A stretch of DNA of 64,000 bases. Source: Trichococcus paludicola. Lineage in GTDB: Bacteria > Bacillota > Bacilli > Lactobacillales > Aerococcaceae. The notes below the pieces were generated by a model, which had not been told where the DNA came from, did no database searches, and saw only the letters and a list, made by a program, of their open reading frames with translations. Every line of letters starts with the position of its first letter. Within the stretch, counting starts at the first letter, position 1. The translations under genes were made by a program, and so were the position numbers. Below, one piece after another: positions 33,662 to 41,797 of this stretch. The DNA lies in contig NZ_QBLC01000003.1 in assembly GCF_003052295.1 (NCBI RefSeq), positions 124,001 through 188,000 of the forward strand, written 5' to 3'.

Positions 33662-34471
33662 ATGGAAACGAAACAACTGGAAACGCCCATCAAAATCACA
33701 GTGGTCGTGACGTATCTGATCATGATTGTCGTCAATGCCATGGCGAACATCCTGCCGATCAACGGCATCGACACCGGAGCGGTATCGGATTCCTATCCGA
33801 ACCTGTTTGCGCCCGCCGGATTGACGTTTTCGATTTGGGGCGTCATCTATTTGTTATTGGTGGGTTATACGCTGTACCAATTCGGTTTTTTCCAAGGGGA
33901 TAAAAGTAAGGTGAAGACTGACCTATTGAGAAAAATCGGTATCGTCTTTTCAATCAGTTCACTAGTAAACGCCGCATGGATCTTCAGTTGGCATTACGGT
34001 ATGATTGGTTTGTCAGTGTTACTGATGTTGGTCATTCTGCTTAGCCTGATCTACATCAACCAGTTGATCCTGAAGGAGAAACTTGATCAGAGGGAAAAAC
34101 TGTTCATCCGTCTGCCGTTCAGCGTCTATTTCGGTTGGATCACGGTGGCGACCATCGCGAACATCACGACGCTTCTGGTCGACATCGGCTGGAAGGGCTT
34201 CGGGATCTCCGAGTCAGTCTGGACAATCCTGATCCTCATTATCGGACTGGCGATCGGAGCGGTCACAATGATCCGCAATCACGATATCGCCTACGGGCTC
34301 GTGATCATTTGGGCTTATGCGGGCATCCTGATCAAACACATGTCCCAAGACGGATTTGCCGGGCAATATTCGGGCATCATCATGACCGTCATCGCCTCCA
34401 TTGTGCTGATGGGCGTTGCAATAGGCTACGTGCTCTTCGCGAAGAAACAAGCTCCACCCATCCTGAAATGA
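33662..34471 (+). CDS. TspO/MBR-related tryptophan-rich membrane protein
   Basis: A 269-residue membrane protein with about eight to nine hydrophobic segments. Parts resemble TspO/MBR proteins: L-T-F-S-I-W-G-V-I-Y and S-L-V-N-A-A-W-I-F-S-W-H. TspO binds porphyrins and similar ligands. It is longer than the five-helix TspO (about 160), as in a group of Firmicutes proteins annotated as tryptophan-rich sensory proteins. AAAGGAGG before ATG 33662 decides the start. The regulator gene follows within 25 bases. Confidence 0.7.
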   Translation: METKQLETPIKITVVVTYLIMIVVNAMANILPINGIDTGAVSDSYPNLFAPAGLTFSIWGVIYLLLVGYTLYQFGFFQGDKSKVKTDLLRKIGIVFSISSLVNAAWIFSWHYGMIGLSVLLMLVILLSLIYINQLILKEKLDQREKLFIRLPFSVYFGWITVATIANITTLLVDIGWKGFGISESVWTILILIIGLAIGAVTMIRNHDIAYGLVIIWAYAGILIKHMSQDGFAGQYSGIIMTVIASIVLMGVAIGYVLFAKKQAPPILK

Positions 34472-34495
34472 AGTCTCCAGAAAGGATGATGAAAA

Positions 34496-35206
34496 CTGCG
34501 TACGATCGAAAGTGAAATTCGTGATTATCTGCTGGATAAAATCATCCACCATGGTTTTCCGGAAAATAAAAAATTGCCGAGCGAAAATGAACTGGCGAAC
34601 TTTTTCGGGACGACCCGCAATAGTGTCCGAAAAGTCTATGAGACGCTGGAAGCGATGGGCTACATCAGCTCCAAACAAGGGCTGGGGCATTTTCCTCGCG
34701 AAAAACGTCCGGTTATCGAACTGGCGCTGCGCGGAGATGTCAGTTTTTCCGAAAAGATGAACCGGCAAAATATTCCTTACCGCTCGCTCAACGTTCACTG
34801 CAAATTGATGGACGAGGGGAGCAGGGATGAACGTTTGTGGCAACTGCGCGGCGAAGGCGAACTCTATGAAATCTGCCGCTTGCGTATCGTCCATGATGTG
34901 CCTGCTGCCTTGCATTATTCCTACGTTTCAACAGCGATGTTCCCGGACATCAAGGCTGAGGGTGGAGACATCGGATCGATGTTCAGCTATTACCTTTCGA
35001 AAGGTTACTGCACATTCACAAGCAGCGGTTCGGAGTTGAGCGTCTCCTTCCCGCATTCGGAGGAACAGGAATTGCTGGAGTGCGGTGAACTGGTGCCGCT
35101 GCTGATCCTGGAAAGCGACTGCCGTGACCAAGCGAGCGGGAAGCAGCTTGAGCTGACCAAAATCGTCTACCGCTCCGACCGATTCAGCTACAAAATAAAT
35201 GTTTAA
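34496..35206 (+). CDS. GntR-family (HutC/UTRA) regulator next to the phn operon, with an abnormal start
   Basis: A transcription factor of about 236 residues: a GntR winged helix (L-P-S-E-N-E-L-A-N-F-F-G-T-T-R-N-S-V at residues 27-44) and a C-terminal UTRA ligand domain. The place just before phnGHIJK suggests a PhnF-like regulator. The frame has no ATG, GTG or TTG before the DNA-binding domain: it opens after two TGA with A-A-A then CTG at 34496. The first TTG (34574) would cut the winged helix. ATGATGAAAACTG at 34486-34498 would give a normal M-M-K-L start if one A of the A4 run were absent. Either a CTG start or a one-base shift must be involved. Confidence 0.75.
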   Translation: MRTIESEIRDYLLDKIIHHGFPENKKLPSENELANFFGTTRNSVRKVYETLEAMGYISSKQGLGHFPREKRPVIELALRGDVSFSEKMNRQNIPYRSLNVHCKLMDEGSRDERLWQLRGEGELYEICRLRIVHDVPAALHYSYVSTAMFPDIKAEGGDIGSMFSYYLSKGYCTFTSSGSELSVSFPHSEEQELLECGELVPLLILESDCRDQASGKQLELTKIVYRSDRFSYKINV

Positions 35207-35210
35207 GAGA

Positions 35211-35255
35211 AACACCGCCGTGCCGGCGCAGAAAAACCGGCACGGCGGTGTTTTT
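35211..35255 (+). terminator. Terminator after the GntR-family gene
   Basis: ACACCGCCGTGCCGG pairs perfectly with CCGGCACGGCGGTGT; T5 follows. The phn operon therefore needs its own promoter. Confidence 0.92.
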
Positions 35256-35347
35256 GTGCTGCCGTTTGGGGCGGGGATTTGAGCACGAAGAATACGGCGG
35301 ATGTACTGCATTGCGGATGTTCCTATCCACAAATACACTCTTTCGCG

Positions 35348-35384
35348 TTTACAAAATGCTTACAGTGTTTACACAAGCTTAACC
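35348..35384 (+). promoter_or_regulatory. Candidate PhoP box before phnG
   Basis: TTTACA (35348), CTTACA (35359), TTTACA (35368) and TTAACC (35379): two pairs, each with an 11-base period, nine bases apart. The repeats stand 60-100 bases before phnG. Confidence 0.65.
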
Positions 35385-35445
35385 GGAAATTCATGGTTTC
35401 GAACTTGGCGACAAGTTACACTGATTTTCGAAAGGGGTGTTCCAG

Positions 35446-35868
35446 TTGAACAAAAGAAGCAGAACACGGATTTTGATCGATTACGGAAGGGCCGCTGCAC
35501 TGCGGATGGCCGAGACTATCGAAGGCAGCTATCCTATAGAAATGATTTCCGGACCGAACGAAGCGTTGACGATGATCAAAGTGAGGGAGTCGGCTCAGAA
35601 TTCACTCTTCTACCTGGGTGAGCTACTTGTCACGGAAACGAAAGTGCGCGTCGCTGGGAAACTTGGCATCGGCCTCGTTAAAGGCAATGAAACAGACATT
35701 TCGCGCGCGTTGGCCGTCATCGATGCGGCCTACAGTGCCGAACTGCCGGAAACGCACGAATGGCAGGCGATTCTTGACGAGCTGGAGCTTGCAGGGGAAG
35801 AAGCGATCGCCCGCAGACAAAGAGAGCTTGCCCGGACCAAAGTGAATTTTGAGACGATGAACCAATAG
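35446..35868 (+). CDS. phnG: C-P lyase core subunit PhnG
   Basis: A 140-residue subunit of the PhnGHIJ core complex, which ribosylates and cleaves phosphonates. With PhnI and PhnH it takes part in transfer of the phosphonate to ATP. The middle holds the G-E-L-L-V-T-E-T-K-V and G-K-L-G-I-G-L-V-K-G-N stretch typical of PhnG. TTG at 35446, eight bases after AAAGGGG, is the most likely start; GTG at 35437 is within that site. First gene of the operon, behind the PhoP-like repeats. Confidence 0.93.
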   Translation: MNKRSRTRILIDYGRAAALRMAETIEGSYPIEMISGPNEALTMIKVRESAQNSLFYLGELLVTETKVRVAGKLGIGLVKGNETDISRALAVIDAAYSAELPETHEWQAILDELELAGEEAIARRQRELARTKVNFETMNQ

Positions 35869-35877
35869 GAGGATAAC

Positions 35878-36453
35878 ATGCACAACAAAGTGATAGATTC
35901 GCAACGGGTTTTCCGGAAAATTTTGGACAGTCTGTCCCGCCCGGGGAAAATCGTGGCGCTGGATACGACATTCGCATACAGAACGACGTTATTGGATGAA
36001 ACGATGGATATCCTGATGACCCTGTTGGATAGGGAAGTGACGTTCCACCTGCTTGGCGAGGATGCGGCGACCACCGAAGAAATAGAAATACGCACCTTGG
36101 CCCGGTCTGCCCGTTTGGAGGACGCGGATTACATCGTTATCCCGAAGGCAACCGAACAAACCGGTTTAGCCGTCGCTTTCCGCCAAGCCAAAAGAGGCAC
36201 ACTGTTGGACCCGAACCACAACGCGACCGTGATTTTGGAGACGGAAGCCATCTCTGCAGATGCAGCCTATGTCTTGAGCGGTCCGGGAGTAAGGGAGTGC
36301 CAATGGGTGGAAATCGCAGCAGCTGAAAGCTGGATAGCGGCACGCAATGAAGCGGTCGCTGAATTTCCCCTCGGAATTGATTGTTTCATCATCGATCAAG
36401 GTGGTTTCTGCATCGGTTTGCCGCGGACGACGGTTCTGGAAGGGGTGAGCTAG
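35878..36453 (+). CDS. phnH: C-P lyase core subunit PhnH
   Basis: A 191-residue subunit of the core complex, with a fold like a PLP transferase without the cofactor. The start reads S-Q-R-V-F-R-K-I-L-D-S-L-S-R-P-G-K-I, the conserved N-terminus of PhnH; later L-S-G-P-G-V and G-I-D-C-F-I are also conserved. AGGAGG precedes the ATG. It stands nine bases after phnG and directly against phnI. Confidence 0.93.
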   Translation: MHNKVIDSQRVFRKILDSLSRPGKIVALDTTFAYRTTLLDETMDILMTLLDREVTFHLLGEDAATTEEIEIRTLARSARLEDADYIVIPKATEQTGLAVAFRQAKRGTLLDPNHNATVILETEAISADAAYVLSGPGVRECQWVEIAAAESWIAARNEAVAEFPLGIDCFIIDQGGFCIGLPRTTVLEGVS

Positions 36454-37560
36454 ATGGGCTATGTAGCTGTAAAAGGTGGACAGGAAGCCATTGCGCAATC
36501 GAATCTGGGTTTGGCCTATGCGCGCGTCAGAAGCGGTAGGATTTTGGCTGTGGAAGATATCCTGGCGGGGATGCGTCCGCTGGTCGATCAGGTGATGTCG
36601 GAGAGCAGTCTCTACGATGAAGAGTTGGCTGCTCTGGCTATCAAGCAGGCGGGCGGAAGCATGGAGGAGGCGGTCTTTCTCATGCGGGCACATCGTTCGA
36701 CGCTGTCCCGCTTGTATTACACGACGGCGACAAGCACGAAGGACATGTTCGTGGAGCGGCGGATTTCGGCGTCCTTCAAGGACATCCCGGGAGGCCAACT
36801 GCTCGGCATCGCCAATGACTTTACGCAGCGCTTCCTCGATTTCGATCTCCTGATTGAAACGGAAGCGGAGGCAATCCAAAAAGCCGCAGACTACGAAGAA
36901 CAATCAGCAAATGATGATGTGCCGCTGATGGATCTGCGCCGGTTGCCGAAAGTCGTCGATTACCTGGAGGAGCAGGGCCTGTTCGAAACAGCCCTGTTTG
37001 ACGACAGCGAACCGGACGACATCACCAAGCACAGCATCCAATTCCCGACTTCCCGGAGTCAGCGTCTGCAATCCTTGACGCGCGGCCAGACGGGGGCGGT
37101 CACGTCCTTAGGCTATGCGGAGATCCGCGGCTACGGTGTCGCGAACCACCCGAACATCGGCGAACTTCGGGTCGGCCAACTGCCGCTCCATGTCGCCGAT
37201 CCGCGCCGCGCGGAGGATGAGGAGGATGCCTATTACATCGGATCGATTACGGTGACCGAAGTCGAGTCCTTTATCCCGATCGATGTGGCGGACGAATCCG
37301 GGAAAACGAAGATGAGTTTTTCGATCGGCTACGGGCTGACGTTCGGTCAGAATGAAACGAAGGCCATCGCCATGAGCATACTGGATTATTCATTGGAGCA
37401 TCCCGCTGAAAACCATCCGACTTCCGATGAGGAGTTTGTCCTATTGCATGTGGATTCCGTCGAATCGACCGGGTTCATTTCACATCTGAAATTGCCGCAT
37501 TACGTGACCTTCCAGTCGTTGTTGGACGGCATCCGCAAGATCAAAGGAGGAACAGAATGA
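36454..37560 (+). CDS. phnI: C-P lyase core subunit PhnI
   Basis: A 368-residue subunit that removes adenine from ATP and, with G, H and L, attaches the phosphonate to ribose C1, giving ribose-1-phosphonate 5-triphosphate. The conserved start G-Y-V-A-V-K-G-G and central G-Y-A-E-I-R-G-Y-G-V-A-N-H-P are seen. Its ATG directly follows the phnH stop, and its end overlaps phnJ by four bases, so translation is coupled. Confidence 0.94.
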   Translation: MGYVAVKGGQEAIAQSNLGLAYARVRSGRILAVEDILAGMRPLVDQVMSESSLYDEELAALAIKQAGGSMEEAVFLMRAHRSTLSRLYYTTATSTKDMFVERRISASFKDIPGGQLLGIANDFTQRFLDFDLLIETEAEAIQKAADYEEQSANDDVPLMDLRRLPKVVDYLEEQGLFETALFDDSEPDDITKHSIQFPTSRSQRLQSLTRGQTGAVTSLGYAEIRGYGVANHPNIGELRVGQLPLHVADPRRAEDEEDAYYIGSITVTEVESFIPIDVADESGKTKMSFSIGYGLTFGQNETKAIAMSILDYSLEHPAENHPTSDEEFVLLHVDSVESTGFISHLKLPHYVTFQSLLDGIRKIKGGTE

Positions 37561-38426
37561 ATTACCAAGGAAATTACGCTTTCCTCGACGAAAATTCCAA
37601 AATGGAAATCCGCCGCACAATCTTGAAGGCGGTGGCCATCCCCGGCTATCAAGTGCCTTTTGCATCCCGCGAAATGCCGATCGCCCGCGGTTGGGGGACG
37701 GGCGGACTGCAGCTCAGCCTGTCGCTGATAGGCGAGGAAGATGTGCTGAAAGTCATCGACCAAGGATCCGATGAGAGCGTCAATGCTGTCAACATCAAAA
37801 AAATGATTGCTGATACGACCGGTGTGGCGACGACGATCCATACCGGAGAAGCGACGCTGATCCAATCGCGCCATAGGATTCCGGAAGTTCCTCTGACCGA
37901 GGACCAGATCCTCGTGCTGCAGGTTCCGTTGCCGGAACCGCTGCGGGCGGTCGAGCCTTCGGAACGCAAGACCAAGGCGATGCATGCCTACGGGGAATAC
38001 AGCGTCTCTTGGCTGCACCTCTTCGAGCAGATCGTCCGCTACGGCAAGACGGCGATGCATTCGGATTATCCCGTCATCGTAAACAAGCGCTACCTGATGG
38101 CACCGAGCCCTATTCCGCGTTTCGACAACCCAAAGCTAAACCATAACGAGGGGCTTGTATTGTTCGGGGCGGGGCGCGAAAAGAAAATTTACGCTGTTCC
38201 ACCTTATACCGATGTCGTATCGATCGATTTCGAGGACCATCCTTTCGAAGTGGAAAGCTTCGCTGGAGCAGCCTGCCGATTGACTGGGCAGACGGATGTC
38301 TTCCTTGATGAATTAGTTGATGAAGCGACCGGGGAAACCTATTATCTGACGAATGATCAATCATATCTGTTGGAAACGTTGAATGCAAAACAAGAAACGG
38401 CAGCAGGAGGGATCAGACATGACTAA
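37557..38426 (+). CDS. phnJ: C-P lyase subunit PhnJ, cluster cysteines mostly missing
   Basis: A 289-residue protein clearly of the PhnJ family: A-I-P-G-Y-Q-V-P-F, the R-G-W-G-T-G-G loop, T-L-I-Q-S-R-H-R-I-P-E and L-F-G-A-G-R-E-K-K-I-Y-A-V-P-P are kept. In E. coli PhnJ the C-terminal part holds Cys241, Cys244, Cys266 and Cys272; three bind the 4Fe-4S cluster and Cys272 forms the radical. Here the matching part reads A-C-R-L-T-G-Q-T-D and Y-Y-L-T-N-D-Q-S-Y-L, so only the first Cys remains, and it is the only Cys in the protein. Otherwise length and order are normal and the frame is intact. Either cleavage works differently here or cysteines come from a partner; see PhnK. Confidence 0.9.
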   Translation: MNYQGNYAFLDENSKMEIRRTILKAVAIPGYQVPFASREMPIARGWGTGGLQLSLSLIGEEDVLKVIDQGSDESVNAVNIKKMIADTTGVATTIHTGEATLIQSRHRIPEVPLTEDQILVLQVPLPEPLRAVEPSERKTKAMHAYGEYSVSWLHLFEQIVRYGKTAMHSDYPVIVNKRYLMAPSPIPRFDNPKLNHNEGLVLFGAGREKKIYAVPPYTDVVSIDFEDHPFEVESFAGAACRLTGQTDVFLDELVDEATGETYYLTNDQSYLLETLNAKQETAAGGIRHD

Positions 38427-39258
38427 GGAATCACCTGTATTATCTCTGCGCGGCATGAACAAGCAATTCGGTGAAGGCTGTTCCCGTTGCATAGAACAAC
38501 CGGAAAACCTGGAGATGAATTATTGCCCTAATTGCGGAACTGTCTATGCCTGCCGCGACATTTCCTTCGACCTCTACAAAGGCGAAATCATTGGCATCGT
38601 CGGCGAGAGCGGCTCCGGGAAATCGACCTTGATGCGGTCGCTCTATTTCGACAGCGAAGTGAGGGACGGCGAATACCTGCTGGCGGACTACAAAGACGGC
38701 CAGGAGAATGTCTTCGGCTCGTCCCTGCAGCAACAGAAATGGATCCGCAATATGCTGCTGGGGATGGTCTATCAGAACCCGCTGTTGGGATTACGGATGG
38801 AATTTTCGTCGATCGCCAACATAGCCGAGAAGATGATCGCCGCGAACCACCGCAATGTCGAAGAGATGTTCAGCAGAGGCCATGAACTGTTGGACAAAGT
38901 GAACATCCCGACGTTCCGTTCGAGCGAAGCGCCGAAAAATTTCTCCGGCGGGATGCAGCAGCGGGTGCAGATCGCCAAGGCTTTATCGAACAATCCGCCG
39001 GTGCTGCTGCTGGACGAAGTGACGACCGGGCTTGATCTCAGCGTGCAGGCGGACGTATTGGATCTCATCAAGACGATCCAACGGGAACTGCAGATCAGCA
39101 TGATCGTCGTTTCCCACGACCTTGCCGTCATCCGCATGCTCTCCGATCGGACCATCGTGATGTACAACGGCGAAATCATCGAAGAAGGCCTGACCGATCA
39201 GGTTCTTGAAGACCCGCAGCACGCCTACACGCAACAGTTAGTCTATTCATTATTATAG
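38419..39258 (+). CDS. phnK: C-P lyase ATP-binding protein PhnK with a cysteine-rich insertion
   Basis: A 279-residue ABC-type ATPase that docks on PhnJ in the E. coli C-P lyase. Walker A is G-E-S-G-S-G-K-S-T (62-70), the signature F-S-G-G-M-Q-Q-R, Walker B L-L-L-L-D-E-V-T-T-G-L-D. Unlike E. coli PhnK it carries an insertion of about 25 residues at positions 19-46, between the first two strands, with five cysteines: Cys21, Cys24, Cys36, Cys39 and Cys45 (C-x2-C-x11-C-x2-C-x5-C). This looks like a zinc ribbon or an iron-sulfur site. The start ATG overlaps the end of phnJ by eight bases; AGGAGG precedes it. Confidence 0.92.
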   Translation: MTKESPVLSLRGMNKQFGEGCSRCIEQPENLEMNYCPNCGTVYACRDISFDLYKGEIIGIVGESGSGKSTLMRSLYFDSEVRDGEYLLADYKDGQENVFGSSLQQQKWIRNMLLGMVYQNPLLGLRMEFSSIANIAEKMIAANHRNVEEMFSRGHELLDKVNIPTFRSSEAPKNFSGGMQQRVQIAKALSNNPPVLLLDEVTTGLDLSVQADVLDLIKTIQRELQISMIVVSHDLAVIRMLSDRTIVMYNGEIIEEGLTDQVLEDPQHAYTQQLVYSLL

Positions 39259-39268
39259 GAGGAACGAC

Positions 39269-40447
39269 ATGTACATTATCACAAACGGGACCATAGTGCT
39301 GGAAGATTCGTTATTGGAGAATGCAGCGCTTCTGATCGAAGGCGACACCATTAAAAAAATCATGTCTAAGCATGAAGTGGAGCAGTACGGATCGGAATAC
39401 AACGTGCTGGATGCGGATGGCGGGCTGATTGCGCCGGGCTTCGTGGATATCCATTCCGATTACATCGAGACTGTCGTATCGCCGCGGCCGACCGCGATGA
39501 TGGATTTCAACATCGGTCTGCGCGAAAGCGAGCGCATCCTGATTACGCACGGCATCACGACGATGTTCCACTCGCTTTCCCTCTACAAGGAACAGGACTT
39601 CGGGGTGAAGGCGATCCGCCAACCCCAGCACGCGAACCGGCTGATTGAAGCCATCAATGCCACCCATACCAGCGACCACATGATCCGCCACCGCGTCCAT
39701 GCCCGTTTCGAAATCGACAATGTCGAGATGGTGGAACAGGTCAAGGAGCATATCCGCAACGGCAAAATCCATCTGATTTCCTTCATGGACCACACGCCCG
39801 GGCAAGGGCAGTACCGCAACCTGGAAATCTACAAAAAGACGATAGCCGGCTATTCGGAATTGACAGATGCGGAGGCGGCAGCTGTGATCGTCAAACGCCA
39901 AAGCAAGGAGAAAATCACTTTCGAACAGATTGCGGAAATGGCCGAAGTAGCTCTGGAATACGGTTTGGCTGTCGCTTCACATGATGATGATTCCATCGAA
40001 AAGCTGGAGTTGGTCAAACGGCTCGGCACGACCATCAGCGAATTTCCGATCACATCGGAAGTGGCGGATGCCGCCCACGATGCCGGCCTGTGGACGATCG
40101 CCGGCGCGCCGAACATCCTCTTGGGAGGTTCGCATACCGGCAATCTGAGCGCTGCCCAAGGGATCCAGGAAGGCAACATCTCGATCCTCTGCAGCGACTA
40201 TTATCCGGCAGCCTTGATCCATGCCATCTATATCATGCATCGTGAGCATGGCATCAGCTTGGCGCGGATGTTCCGCATGCTGACGATCAATCCCGCCAGA
40301 GCCGTGAAGATGGACCACGAAATCGGCTCGATCGAGGAAGGCAAGAAAGCCGATCTGCTGCTGATCAAAACGAAGGACAACTATCCGGCCATCACCTCCG
40401 TCATGATCGACGGGAAAATCGTCTACAGAACGGAGTATCGCCGATGA
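39269..40447 (+). CDS. phnM: RPnTP diphosphohydrolase PhnM
   Basis: A 392-residue amidohydrolase-fold enzyme that takes pyrophosphate off ribose-1-phosphonate 5-triphosphate to give the PhnJ substrate. Metal ligands are in F-V-D-I-H-S-D-Y and V-A-S-H-D-D-D-S; G-A-P-N-I-L-L-G-G-S-H-T-G-N and L-C-S-D-Y-Y are conserved strands. AGGAGG precedes the ATG. It overlaps the next gene by four bases. Confidence 0.94.
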   Translation: MYIITNGTIVLEDSLLENAALLIEGDTIKKIMSKHEVEQYGSEYNVLDADGGLIAPGFVDIHSDYIETVVSPRPTAMMDFNIGLRESERILITHGITTMFHSLSLYKEQDFGVKAIRQPQHANRLIEAINATHTSDHMIRHRVHARFEIDNVEMVEQVKEHIRNGKIHLISFMDHTPGQGQYRNLEIYKKTIAGYSELTDAEAAAVIVKRQSKEKITFEQIAEMAEVALEYGLAVASHDDDSIEKLELVKRLGTTISEFPITSEVADAAHDAGLWTIAGAPNILLGGSHTGNLSAAQGIQEGNISILCSDYYPAALIHAIYIMHREHGISLARMFRMLTINPARAVKMDHEIGSIEEGKKADLLLIKTKDNYPAITSVMIDGKIVYRTEYRR

Positions 40448-41103
40448 TCATCAATGAGAAAAGGCTGACGGAAGATCCGACGATCGCTCCCACAGCCAGC
40501 TTGACGAATGTCAATTTCGAAAGATATTGCGAAATCGGCCCGCATAATTTCATCGAAAACAGTCATTTCGGGGATTATTCCTATACCGGTCAGTTCTGTT
40601 TCGTGCAGAATACCCAAATTGGGAAGTTCGCCAACATCGCGGCAGCCGTTAGGATCGGTCCGACCGATCATCCCTACGAACGCGCTTCGTTGCACCATTT
40701 CACTTACCGTCCGCAGATGTACGGTTTCGCCGAAGAGGAGGATACGGCCTTCTTCGACCACCGCCTCAGCCGCATCACAACGATCGGGCACGACACGTGG
40801 ATCGGCCATGGTGCCATCATCATGCCGGAAGTGACTGTCGGAAACGGCGCCATCATAGGCTCCGGTGCTGTCGTGACGAAGGATATCCCGCCTTATGCGA
40901 TCGCAGTCGGAGTGCCGGCCCGGATCGTGAAGTACCGTTTCGAGCCGGACACCATCGCCGCTTTGGAGGAAATGCAGTGGTGGGATTGGGAACCGGAGTT
41001 GCTCAAGGAACGGTTGGAGGATTTCCGCGGACCGATTGAAAACTTTATCGAGAAATACCAAAAAAAGCCGGCTTGTGCGGAAGAAGGAGGTACCCATGGA
41101 TAA
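40444..41103 (+). CDS. Hexapeptide-repeat acyltransferase of phosphonate clusters
   Basis: A 219-residue left-handed beta-helix protein. Hexapeptide turns are visible through residues 15-70 and 115-150 (I-G-H-D-T-W-I-G-H-G-A-I-I-M-P), with the CoA-binding end V-G-V-P-A-R-I-V-K-Y. It fits the hexapeptide transferase family found in phn operons, perhaps standing in for the GNAT acetyltransferase PhnO, which acetylates aminoalkylphosphonates. It sits between phnM and phnL with four- and eight-base overlaps, so a role in phosphonate use is likely. Confidence 0.85.
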   Translation: MIINEKRLTEDPTIAPTASLTNVNFERYCEIGPHNFIENSHFGDYSYTGQFCFVQNTQIGKFANIAAAVRIGPTDHPYERASLHHFTYRPQMYGFAEEEDTAFFDHRLSRITTIGHDTWIGHGAIIMPEVTVGNGAIIGSGAVVTKDIPPYAIAVGVPARIVKYRFEPDTIAALEEMQWWDWEPELLKERLEDFRGPIENFIEKYQKKPACAEEGGTHG

Positions 41104-41797
41104 ATTGATTGAACTGCAGGGACTGCAGAAAGCTTTCACGACCCATCACCTGAACCAGACGATGACGGCAGTCGCAGATATTTCCTTCGGCCTGGAGAAA
41201 GGCAAGTTCCTCGGCATCGTCGGCAAAAGCGGCAGCGGCAAGTCCACTATCATCAAGTGCATTTATCGGACGTACTTGCCCCAGGATGGACAGATCTACT
41301 ACGATTCGGAAGCATTCGGGAAAATCGACCTCGTGACCGCCTCGGAAAGGCAAATCATCCATCTGCGCAAAAATGAAATCGGTTATGTATCGCAATTTCT
41401 GAGCGTGATGCCGCGCACGACAACATTGGAACTGGTTGAACAGAGCCTGCTGGAGACCGGTGTGGACGAAAAAACCGCCACACTGCGCGCAAAAGAGGCG
41501 TTGCGCCATTTCGACATCGCGGAAGCCTTGTGGGACAGCTATCCGAATACCTTCTCCGGAGGCGAAAAGCTGCGCTTGAACATCGCCCGTGCGACTGTCA
41601 AAAATCCGCGCTTGCTGTTGTTGGATGAACCAACAGCAAGCCTGGACAACGAATCCAAGCAGAAAGTCCGCGAAGTCATCCAAAAGCTGAAGGCAGGCGG
41701 CACGACGCTGTTGGGCATTTTCCATGATCTTGAATTCATGGAAGGCCTTTGCGATTATACCTACCAGATGCAGGAAAGACGAATGGAGGCGAACTAG
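41096..41797 (+). CDS. phnL: C-P lyase ATP-binding protein PhnL
   Basis: A 233-residue ABC-type ATPase that works with PhnGHI in ribosylating the phosphonate and can stack on PhnK. Walker A is G-K-S-G-S-G-K-S-T, signature F-S-G-G-E-K-L-R-L, Walker B L-L-L-L-D-E-P-T-A-S-L-D. Unlike PhnK it has no extra cysteines. ATG at 41096 follows AAGGAGG within the end of the transferase gene. Confidence 0.93.
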   Translation: MDKLIELQGLQKAFTTHHLNQTMTAVADISFGLEKGKFLGIVGKSGSGKSTIIKCIYRTYLPQDGQIYYDSEAFGKIDLVTASERQIIHLRKNEIGYVSQFLSVMPRTTTLELVEQSLLETGVDEKTATLRAKEALRHFDIAEALWDSYPNTFSGGEKLRLNIARATVKNPRLLLLDEPTASLDNESKQKVREVIQKLKAGGTTLLGIFHDLEFMEGLCDYTYQMQERRMEAN

